Made by a program: the position numbers and the translations under genes. The notes under the pieces are model-generated. The model saw nothing but the letters and a program-made list of their open reading frames with translations, did no database searches and had not been told where the DNA came from. 48,533 nt of DNA from Candidatus Kaiserbacteria bacterium RIFCSPHIGHO2_02_FULL_49_34 (GTDB taxonomy: Bacteria > Patescibacteriota > Minisyncoccia > Phycocordibacterales > UBA918): positions 1-48,533 of the forward strand of contig MFLE01000009.1 of the NCBI GenBank assembly GCA_001781205.1. Reading direction: 5' to 3'. Below are positions 1 to 6,057 of the stretch, piece by piece. Positions within the stretch are counted from its first letter, which is position 1. Each line of letters opens with the position of its first letter.

Positions 1-1
1 A

Positions 2-268
2 GCAGAAGTATACGTACTTTCTAAGGACGAAGGTGGTCGCCACACTCCATTCTTCAAGGGCTACAAGCCACAGTTCTACATCCGCACAACGGACGTAACA
101 GGTGAAGTTACTCTCGAAGAAGGTAAGGAAATGGTTATGCCAGGAGACAACGCTGTCTTCAAGGTAAAGCTCATCGCTCCTGTTGCGCTCGAAGAAAAGC
201 AGTCATTTGCTATCCGTGAGGGTGGTAAGACTGTGGGTGCGGGTGTAGTAACCAAGATCGTCGCGTAG
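2..268 (+). CDS. tuf: Elongation factor Tu, C-terminal part (5' truncated by window edge)
   Basis: EF-Tu is the GTPase that delivers aminoacyl-tRNA to the ribosome. Only the last 88 codons are present, in the frame that ends with TAG at 266-268. The visible part is the end of the second beta-barrel (domain III), with the hallmark stretches [30 protein letters not shown] and [15 protein letters not shown], which bind tRNA and EF-Ts in the family. The G domain lies outside the window. The next gene is rpsJ, the arrangement seen at the end of the str operon (fusA-tuf-rpsJ) in many bacteria. No U-tract terminator follows the stop; a palindromic repeat starts within a few bases instead. Confidence 0.97.
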   Translation, partial: AEVYVLSKDEGGRHTPFFKGYKPQFYIRTTDVTGEVTLEEGKEMVMPGDNAVFKVKLIAPVALEEKQSFAIREGGKTVGAGVVTKIVA

Positions 269-271
269 CGA

Positions 272-386
272 CGCCACAGCTTTCCGAACTACTTCGTTGC
301 GTGCACCATTTTACTCCTCACCGTACTCAGGTACGGCTCCAAGCAAAATGGCGCCCGCGCCTCGTATTTCGAAAACCTGAGGCATC
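272..386. repeat. Palindromic repeat, family 3 copy 1 (after tuf stop codon)
   Basis: The core is an inverted repeat ACCGTAC-tca-GGTACGGCT flanked by ATTTTA and AAAAT arms. The same core occurs after the stop codons at 10489 and 46086, and its right half after 43654. It starts directly behind the tuf stop and may act as an RNA 3'-end structure. Confidence 0.55.
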
Positions 387-430
387 GCCATTGCGCTAAT
401 TGTGTGTTGCGTTATTCTATGGTTTGCATT

Positions 431-475
431 TACTTGTTTACTATGCTATAAAGCACGCACTAAACGATAGTTCAT
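431..475 (+). promoter_or_regulatory. Probable promoter of rpsJ
   Basis: A TATAAA hexamer preceded by TGC (extended -10 type, 451-456) lies about 20 bp upstream of the rpsJ ATG, with TTTACT further upstream as a possible -35. This is inferred from motif and spacing only; rpsJ may also be read from tuf. Confidence 0.4.
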
Positions 476-823
476 ATGGTTACAAAGAGCACTTCAAAAA
501 CAAAGGCCGAGGGCGCGACCTCGAAGCTCCGTATGCGTGTAAGCGCGTACGAGCACAAGGTCCTTGATACATCAGTTAAGCAGATTATTGACACTGCCCG
601 CCGCTTTGATGCGGAGGTGCACGGTCCAATCCCGCTTCCAACTGAAATCAAGAAGTATACCGTCAACCGCGCGACATTCGTGCACAAGGATGCGCGAGAA
701 CAGTTCGAAATGCGAATGCATAAGCGTGTCATCGATATCTTGAGCCCATCAGCTAAAGTTGTCGAAGCGCTCACGAACCTCTCACTTCCGTCTGGCGTTA
801 CTATTGACGTCAAGATGGCGTAA
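476..823 (+). CDS. rpsJ: Small ribosomal subunit protein S10
   Basis: S10 (uS10) is a 30S head protein that also takes part in transcription antitermination with NusB in other bacteria. The 115-residue product shows the family core LRMRVSAYEHKVLDTS, the HGPIPLPT loop, and TVNRATFVHKDAREQFEMR with the long hairpin between them, ending in GVTIDVKMA. It is slightly longer than typical S10 because of a basic N-terminal tail of about 16 residues. It sits 207 bp after tuf, but rplC and the rest of the S10 operon do not follow; a strong terminator comes next. The gene is therefore uncoupled from the classical S10 operon here. Confidence 0.96.
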   Translation: MVTKSTSKTKAEGATSKLRMRVSAYEHKVLDTSVKQIIDTARRFDAEVHGPIPLPTEIKKYTVNRATFVHKDAREQFEMRMHKRVIDILSPSAKVVEALTNLSLPSGVTIDVKMA

Positions 824-856
824 ACAAAAAATCTCCGCAAGGAGATTTTTTGTTTG
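824..856 (+). terminator. Rho-independent terminator after rpsJ
   Basis: Stem AAATCTCC / GGAGATTT with a short GCAA loop, preceded by an A-run and followed by a T-run. It starts right after the rpsJ stop codon. Confidence 0.9.
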
Positions 857-877
857 TCTGCGATACATTATAATATC

Positions 878-1061
878 TGTCATCCTCGGAATGTAGAAAG
901 TAAACGTAGCGGAGCGTAGTATTGCTCTCACATATCCGGGGATCCAGGCGTTCGAGCAGTTTTTTCATCATGGATCCCCGGGTCATTTGAAAACATAGTC
1001 GTTATGGTTCGACAGGCTCACCATAAATCGCTCCTTGTTTTCATGATGCCCGAGGATGACA
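878..1061. repeat. Dispersed cloverleaf-like repeat, family 1 copy A
   Basis: The ends are TGTCATCCTCGG and CCGAGGATGACA, forming a 12-bp outer stem. Inside is a strong hairpin CCGGGGATCCA...TGGATCCCCGG, a second hairpin GAAAACA...TGTTTTC with a small internal palindrome (GTTATGG...CCATAA), and a weaker first hairpin. Further copies lie at 13428, 25084, 29463 and, shortened, at 43915. A TATAAT hexamer at 869-874 sits right before this copy. Confidence 0.85.
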
Positions 1062-1097
1062 AAACTTAGAGACTGTTGCAAGAGCCAAAACTTTCCG

Positions 1098-1109
1098 TAT
1101 ACTCGGTGC
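1098..1109 (+). promoter_or_regulatory. -10 box and leaderless start of the 1110 gene
   Basis: TATACT at 1098-1103 followed by 6 nt and then ATG at 1110. This places the expected transcription start on the A of the start codon and decides the start. Confidence 0.7.
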
Positions 1110-1709
1110 ATGTATCGTTATACTCTTCCGAACGGTGTCGTACTGAACACCCATCAGCTTATTGATGCTGTTGTTGAAAGTGCAGATTTCCCACATTGTT
1201 ACCTCGACCTCGATACGGGGGTGGTGCTTACCGTAAACTCACAAGAGGTACTTTCACAGTGGAAGCGAGGTGTCAGTGCACTTTCTCTGAAGCACTATCT
1301 CAAGCTCACACCATTCCCACCAAGCGACCAAGACCAAATTGCACAAGGATTCATCACTGATGTCATCGCGCTTATCATGCCGAATAAAGTCACTGTCGCA
1401 AAAGAAGCGCTCATGCAAGGAGGCTGGGAAGGTGTTGAAGATTTTCTTGCTGCGTTCGCACCCGAACTCATCGAAGGCTGGTACCTCCATCTCGACATGC
1501 ACGGTGGCGCTCGCCTCCACGAGATCATCATGGGCCAAGACTACGTGGAAATTGAAGCAGACCTGCGCGGTTGCGGCGACTGCACCACCTGCAAACTCGA
1601 ACAAACAGGACAAGAAATCGACGAAGCAAAACTCCAAGAACTAGAAACCGAAGAAATCATGCAGCACGTCGCCCGTCAGCTCGACCTCCGCCGCCAAAAT
1701 GGTGAGTAA
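1110..1709 (+). CDS. Hypothetical protein with C-terminal cysteine cluster
   Basis: I do not recognise a defined family. The product is 199 residues and soluble, with no signal peptide or membrane segment. The N-terminal part (YRYTLPNGVVLNTHQLIDAV...CYLDLDTGVVL) vaguely recalls the start of UPF0158-type proteins, but this is weak. Near residue 155-165 it has CGDCTTC, a CxxCxxC pattern that could bind metal, followed by an acidic, Gln/Glu-rich tail. A longer reading frame opens at 1056, but the TATACT box 6 nt before the internal ATG at 1110 supports the shorter form. The gene is monocistronic, between repeat A and a bidirectional terminator shared with recG. Confidence 0.7.
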   Translation: MYRYTLPNGVVLNTHQLIDAVVESADFPHCYLDLDTGVVLTVNSQEVLSQWKRGVSALSLKHYLKLTPFPPSDQDQIAQGFITDVIALIMPNKVTVAKEALMQGGWEGVEDFLAAFAPELIEGWYLHLDMHGGARLHEIIMGQDYVEIEADLRGCGDCTTCKLEQTGQEIDEAKLQELETEEIMQHVARQLDLRRQNGE

Positions 1710-1710
1710 C

Positions 1711-1747
1711 AAAAACAACCCTACCATTAATGGTAGGGTTGTTTTTA
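1711..1747. terminator. Bidirectional terminator between the 1110 gene and recG
   Basis: Perfect stem AACCCTACCATT / AATGGTAGGGTT with an A-run on the left and a T-run on the right. It can serve the convergent genes on both strands; the recG stop codon (TAA, complement of 1745-1747) overlaps its edge. Confidence 0.9.
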
Positions 1748-3898
1748 CTCCATATGCAGTTCGCCGAGGTGAGTCAACCTTTCGGCAAGTGTTGGATACT
1801 TTTTTAGTTCAGGGTCTTTTGCGACGAGGTTTTTTGCTTCGGTGCGGGCGGCTTCTACGAGTTTGAGGTTTTTAAGGGCGGTCATGCCTAGGTCGCTGAG
1901 GCCTGATTGGTTGCGGCCGTAGAGTTCGCCGGCGCCGCGGAATTCCAGGTCGTGTTCGGCAAGCGCAAAACCGTCGTTGGTTGCGACGAATGCTTTGAGG
2001 CGAATGGCGGTGTTGGCGGCTTTTGAGGTTGTTGAAACAAAGCAGTATGGCTGATGGGTGCCACGAATGACGCGACCGCGGAGCTGGTGGAGCTGGGAGA
2101 GCCCGAAACGTTCGGCGCCTTCGATGATGATGTTGGTGGCGTTGGGGACGTTCACGCCGACTTCGACAACAGAAGTGGCAACGAGGACGTCGAGACGATG
2201 TGCGTTGAAATCTGCCATCACCTCATCTTTTTCAGCTGGCGTCATTTTGCCGTGCATGATGCCGATTCTCCATTCTCTAAGAGGGCCAGTGCGGAGGCGC
2301 TCTGCTTCAGCAATCACTGACTTCATTTCGACGGCAGTTTCTTTTTCAGGGTCTGGTTCATCAATGCGTGGGCAAATAACGTACGCTTGTCGTCCGGTTT
2401 TTAGCTCACTGCAGACATGCTCGTACATTTTTTCTTCGTCGTCTTTGCCGATGTATTTCGTGATTGTCGGCTTGCGGCCTGGAGGCATCTCATCGAGCAA
2501 TGTTAAATCAAGGTCGCCGTACATGGTGAGCGACAGTGTGCGGGGGATTGGCGTTGCAGTCATAGAGAGAAGGTGTGGCATCGGCGCGCCTTTTTGGGTG
2601 AGAGCTTTACGCTGCTTCACGCCGAAACGGTGTTGTTCGTCAATGATGACTTGGCCGAGGTGTTTGAATTGTACTTTTTTATACACGAGTGCATGCGTGC
2701 CGATGAGGATGGGGATTTCGCCGTTTTCCACCCATTTCAAAAGTTGTGCTTTTGAGATTGAGGTTGGCTTCGTCGGGTCAACTTTTGATGGAAATTTTTG
2801 ACAGCCGGAGCCAGTGATGAGTCCGATTTGAATCGGGAGGTGTTTGAAGTATTCGATAAAACTCTCGAAGTGCTGCTTCGCAAGAATTTCCGTTGGCGCC
2901 ATGTAGGCGACTTGGAGGTTGCCCCAGTCTTTGGTTGCGTCGGGGCGGCTGGTGCAGACAGCGTATGCGGTTGTTGCCGCAACCGCCGTTTTGCCCGAGC
3001 CGACGTCGCCTTCAAGAAGTCGTGACATCGCACTCATGCCATTAAAGTCGCCAAAAATACTTTCGAGTGCACGAGTCTGTGCTCCGGTAAGGGGGAACGG
3101 GAATCGGTCAACAAACTTTTTAATATGCTCGGCATCAGTTGCAAACTGGTAACAATCGGCAGCAGAAATAGCCGCACGTTCTTGCGCGTGGCGTGTTTGA
3201 ATCGCAAACACCTCTTCAAACGCAAAACGCTTCTGTGCAACTTGGTAGCGCTTTTCTTGTGTTGGCTGATGAATATCTCGCAGCGCTTGTGCAAGATGTG
3301 GTAGGGAATATTTCTTGCGAATGTCTTCCGGAATGGGGTCGTTAATATCGTTGAGCAAGCCTGCATCAAACCACTTTTTCAAAATATGAAATATCCACTT
3401 TGAGGTCACACCTTTTGACTCGGGATAAATCGGATAAATTGTTTCGTCCTGTGCACGTTCTTGAAACAGGGAGTCACCACCCTCCTTTACGGCGTTCGTT
3501 TCCTGCACTTCAGGGTTTGCAATGTAAATTTTATCGCCCTTACCTGCAACCTTGCCAACAAGCTTCACGACCATGCCGTCACGAAGCATCTTCGCCAAAT
3601 ACGGCTGGTTAAACCACATGATTTTAATACGTGCGGTTCCGTCTTCAATCCACCCTTCCGCAATAGTCTTCTTGGTTGTCCATGCCTTTCTTGCGGCGAG
3701 CCCCGTAAGCCGCCCGTACACAATCACATCCTCACCCTCCTTTACGGAAGCGAGCGCATGAATACTCCCCGCCGCTTCATAACTTGCAGGGAAGTGATAC
3801 AAAAGGTCACGCACCGTAACAATCCCCAGCTTCTTCAAAGCTTTCGCTCGCACCGCATCAATCCGTACATGAGAAGTGAGCAAATCAAGTAATTCCAT
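1745..3898 (-). CDS. recG: ATP-dependent DNA helicase RecG
   Basis: RecG is a monomeric superfamily 2 helicase that reverses stalled replication forks and branch-migrates Holliday junctions. The product has 717 residues, close to the family norm. In order: an N-terminal helical segment with a helix-hairpin-like AKALKKLGIVTVRDLLYHFP (about 18-37), the OB-fold wedge domain (about 55-140), Walker A GDVGSGKT at 298-304, the Walker B DEQH box at 420-423, SMTATPIPRTL (motif III region), and the helicase C domain with VEVGVNVPNA and QLRGRVIRG (QxxGRxxR type). The frame is open 30 codons further upstream, but the ATG at 3898 has a TATACT box 6 nt before it and begins the normal MELLDLL start. It is divergent from the 3998 gene. 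Confidence 0.95.
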   Translation of the reverse strand: MELLDLLTSHVRIDAVRAKALKKLGIVTVRDLLYHFPASYEAAGSIHALASVKEGEDVIVYGRLTGLAARKAWTTKKTIAEGWIEDGTARIKIMWFNQPYLAKMLRDGMVVKLVGKVAGKGDKIYIANPEVQETNAVKEGGDSLFQERAQDETIYPIYPESKGVTSKWIFHILKKWFDAGLLNDINDPIPEDIRKKYSLPHLAQALRDIHQPTQEKRYQVAQKRFAFEEVFAIQTRHAQERAAISAADCYQFATDAEHIKKFVDRFPFPLTGAQTRALESIFGDFNGMSAMSRLLEGDVGSGKTAVAATTAYAVCTSRPDATKDWGNLQVAYMAPTEILAKQHFESFIEYFKHLPIQIGLITGSGCQKFPSKVDPTKPTSISKAQLLKWVENGEIPILIGTHALVYKKVQFKHLGQVIIDEQHRFGVKQRKALTQKGAPMPHLLSMTATPIPRTLSLTMYGDLDLTLLDEMPPGRKPTITKYIGKDDEEKMYEHVCSELKTGRQAYVICPRIDEPDPEKETAVEMKSVIAEAERLRTGPLREWRIGIMHGKMTPAEKDEVMADFNAHRLDVLVATSVVEVGVNVPNATNIIIEGAERFGLSQLHQLRGRVIRGTHQPYCFVSTTSKAANTAIRLKAFVATNDGFALAEHDLEFRGAGELYGRNQSGLSDLGMTALKNLKLVEAARTEAKNLVAKDPELKKYPTLAERLTHLGELHME

Positions 3899-3910
3899 GA
3901 AGACAGTATA
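3899..3910 (-). promoter_or_regulatory. -10 box of recG
   Basis: On the minus strand TATACT (complement of 3905-3910) is followed by 6 nt and then the recG ATG, the leaderless spacing seen repeatedly in this window. Confidence 0.7.
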
Positions 3911-3983
3911 ACAGAATTGCAACCCTTCGGCACACGTAAGAGATGAGAAGGTTTTATCTTGGTTCTTGTTCTCAATAGTATGG

Positions 3984-3997
3984 TACACTATCTACAT
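3984..3997 (+). promoter_or_regulatory. -10 box of the M14-like pair
   Basis: TACACT preceded by TGG, 8 nt before the ATG at 3998. A very short leader is predicted. Confidence 0.5.
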
Positions 3998-4900
3998 ATG
4001 AAAAATATTTTAATACTTGGCGCAGTGGTAGTAGCTGCGATTGTTGGCGGATTCGCCCTTTATTCGTTTATTAGTAATGACAAGAGTGTTGTAACCTTTG
4101 ATACATCAGCCGTGCAGACTTCTGACAGTCAGACGACAACATCCGCTGAGCCAGAGAGTGGTACTGGTGATACTGTTGAGCAGTCTCCTCAGACTTCTAG
4201 CGATGGCACAGCCTACCGTATTGGTACTTCAGCAGGTGGCAAAGACATCATGGCGCACACGTTTGGCACCGGAGAAAAAGAAGTGATTCTTATTGGTGGT
4301 ATCCATGCTGGTTTTGCACCGAGCACTGAGTCGCTTTTGCGGATGTTCATTACCACTGCGCGCGATGCGTCAGGGTTTATTCCTGCGAGTGTTCGGGTGA
4401 CAGTAATTCCTCTGCTGAATCCTGACTCAGCTACAGGTGCAGCAGGTGCGCTTTCAGGGCGCCTTAATGCAAACGGTGTTGACCTCAACCGAAACTTTGC
4501 TTGTTCGTGGCAAAAAGATGCCGTGTGGCAAACACAGCCAGTGAGCGGTGGCTCTGCGGCATTTTCTGAGCCAGAAGCACAAGCGCTCCGTGATTATATC
4601 GCCAAAGCAAAACCAGTCGCGGTGGTTGCCTACTACGCTAAAGCAGGAGGCGTCTATGCGTCTGCTTGTGGCGACAAGACGGTCGCACAAAGCTCTACAC
4701 TCACCAATCTGTATGCAGGAGCGACCGGCTACAGCGCACACAAAGCATTTGATTCATATGCTACTAGCGGTGACCTAACCAACTGGCTTGCAGGACAAGG
4801 CGTCCCTGCCATCAGCGTGCTTTTGACCTCATACACAGAGGCCGAATTTGCTAAAAATGCCCTGGGTATTTCTGCTGTGTTGCAAGAGATTGTAAAGTAA
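3998..4900 (+). CDS. Membrane-anchored M14 carboxypeptidase-like protein lacking catalytic residues
   Basis: The product has 300 residues, an N-terminal membrane anchor (about 4-25), a Ser/Thr/Glu-rich linker and an M14-type metallocarboxypeptidase fold. It keeps the family landmarks IGGIHAG, VIPLLNPD and DLNRNFACSW. Compared with its neighbour at 4902 it has lost key positions. The metal-binding Glu of HGGYE is Ala (HAGFA), the second metal His of FWHSQ is Tyr (AYYAK), and the catalytic Glu of TVELT is Leu (SVLLT). It is therefore probably an inactive paralogue, perhaps a peptidoglycan- or peptide-binding partner of the active copy. It ends 1 bp before the next ATG, so the two are surely co-transcribed. 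The ATG at 3998 is preferred over an upstream in-frame start because of the -10 box. Confidence 0.8.
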   Translation: MKNILILGAVVVAAIVGGFALYSFISNDKSVVTFDTSAVQTSDSQTTTSAEPESGTGDTVEQSPQTSSDGTAYRIGTSAGGKDIMAHTFGTGEKEVILIGGIHAGFAPSTESLLRMFITTARDASGFIPASVRVTVIPLLNPDSATGAAGALSGRLNANGVDLNRNFACSWQKDAVWQTQPVSGGSAAFSEPEAQALRDYIAKAKPVAVVAYYAKAGGVYASACGDKTVAQSSTLTNLYAGATGYSAHKAFDSYATSGDLTNWLAGQGVPAISVLLTSYTEAEFAKNALGISAVLQEIVK

Positions 4901-4901
4901 T

Positions 4902-5819
4902 ATGCATAGAAAACGAGTAGGGATTGTTGCCTTTTCACTCATGATGCTCGCACTTATCTTTGCGCTGAGTATACAAAAGTCGACACCAGAACAGGCACCA
5001 GTTCCTGAGGAACCTGTTGGTGTAGAGGAGGAAGAAGTTGTCGAAGCCGATGTCCCGCAAGTAATCGGCTATTCAGTCGAGGGGCGCGCAATCCCCGTCT
5101 ATCATTACGGGAGCATGGGCGCGCAGTCCGCAGGAACACACACACCTCGCCGATTTCTTTTTGTCGGAGGCGTTCATGGTGGATACGAATGGAATAGTGT
5201 CGTGCTTGCGTACGAAGCAATGGATTATTTCGAAGCGCATCCTGAAGTAATCCCTGAAGGCACGTCCGTTGCCGTGATTCCAAATCTTAATCCTGATGCC
5301 GTCTATAAGACTTTTCAGAAGGAAGGGAGAGTAACGCTCGCAGACCGAGCTGCGCTTCCTGCGGATACCGATTTCGCTGCTGCGCGTTTCAATGCAAACA
5401 ATGTAGATCTCAACCGAAACTTTGCCTGCAAGTGGCAACCAGAGAGTTCATGGCGCGGCAAAAAAGTAAGTGCGGGTACTGAAGCATTTTCAGAACCTGA
5501 AGCTGCGGCATTGCGCAACTTTGTAGCGGAATTTAAGCCACATGCAGCAATCTTTTGGCATTCACAAGCAAGCGCTGTGTATGCTTCAGAATGTGAAGAG
5601 GGCGTTTTACCAAAAACACTTTCACTTATGAATATATATGGCAATGCTGCGAAGTATAAAACTGTCGATAGCTTCGATGCGTACCCCGTCACAGGTGATG
5701 TTGAAGGCTGGCTTGCCTCAATCAACATTCCCGCCATTACAGTAGAACTCACTACTCATGAAGATGTTGAATGGGAGCGGAACCTTTCTGGAATACAAGC
5801 AGTACTGAAGCAGTTTTGA
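4902..5819 (+). CDS. Membrane-anchored M14-family zinc carboxypeptidase
   Basis: M14 enzymes hydrolyse C-terminal or gamma-D-Glu peptide bonds with one zinc ion; many bacterial members act on cell-wall peptides. The 305-residue product has an N-terminal signal anchor (about 5-25), an acidic Pro/Glu/Val linker, then GGVHGGYEWNS (first metal ligands His and Glu), VIPNLNPDA, NNVDLNRNFACKW (substrate-binding Asn-Arg), SEPEAAAL, FWHSQA (third metal ligand) and ITVELTTHED (catalytic Glu). All key residues are present, unlike the upstream paralogue at 3998. The domain is expected on the outer face of the membrane. A hairpin terminator follows directly. The substrate cannot be read from sequence; peptidoglycan stem peptides are the most natural guess. 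Confidence 0.85.
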   Translation: MHRKRVGIVAFSLMMLALIFALSIQKSTPEQAPVPEEPVGVEEEEVVEADVPQVIGYSVEGRAIPVYHYGSMGAQSAGTHTPRRFLFVGGVHGGYEWNSVVLAYEAMDYFEAHPEVIPEGTSVAVIPNLNPDAVYKTFQKEGRVTLADRAALPADTDFAAARFNANNVDLNRNFACKWQPESSWRGKKVSAGTEAFSEPEAAALRNFVAEFKPHAAIFWHSQASAVYASECEEGVLPKTLSLMNIYGNAAKYKTVDSFDAYPVTGDVEGWLASINIPAITVELTTHEDVEWERNLSGIQAVLKQF

Positions 5820-5822
5820 TTG

Positions 5823-5853
5823 AAAAAACAGCGCAACAGGCGCTGTTTTTCTT
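5823..5853 (+). terminator. Terminator after the M14 pair
   Basis: Stem AAAACAGCGC / GGCGCTGTTTT with an AACA loop and a T-run, starting 3 bp after the stop codon. Confidence 0.9.
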
Positions 5854-5916
5854 TACAGACAACAAGAGGCGTGTCATCGGTAACGCTATTTTGCGCCATA
5901 ATAGCAAAAGAGGACG

Positions 5917-5952
5917 TTGTCCACAGTTGCTTTTTTGTGAGTCGTGTATAAT
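5917..5952 (+). promoter_or_regulatory. nrdA promoter with DnaA-box-like element
   Basis: TTGTCCACA at 5917-5925 and a consensus TATAAT (extended by TG) at 5947-5952. The expected transcription start is near 5959. The same TTGTCCACA-to--10 spacing occurs upstream of 28691 and 34539. Confidence 0.65.
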
Positions 5953-5958
5953 GCATCT

Positions 5959-6057
5959 ATCAGGCGCTGCTCTAAGCCTGCATACACACTAACTTACTGC
6001 GATTGGTGTGTATGCTGTTTTAGAGCAGTGTTTTTTTAGCCAATAAATAATTAGTCC
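5959..6057 (+). promoter_or_regulatory. nrdA leader with long hairpin and T-run (possible attenuator)
   Basis: Between the -10 box and the nrdA ATG is a two-part hairpin. The lower stem of 11 pairs (5965-5975 with 6020-6030) and the upper stem of 10 perfect pairs (5980-5989 with 6006-6015) are separated by a 4x4 internal loop and closed by a 16-nt loop. Seven T residues (6031-6037) follow at once. This is a complete intrinsic-terminator structure inside the leader, so read-through into nrdA must be controlled or partial. No known riboswitch class is recognised. Confidence 0.65.

Noticed and set aside
945-981. GGATCCCCGGGT resembles a cloning-vector polylinker
   Set aside because: The motif is part of a repeat present in several diverged copies with matching hairpins and natural flanks, so it is genomic, not vector contamination.
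2058-2801. Plus-strand open frame of 247 codons inside recG
   Set aside because: It is antisense to conserved helicase motifs and has no recognisable domain or promoter.
5961-6037. nrdA leader as an adenosylcobalamin riboswitch
   Set aside because: The conserved B12-box and multi-helix core are missing; only one long hairpin is present.
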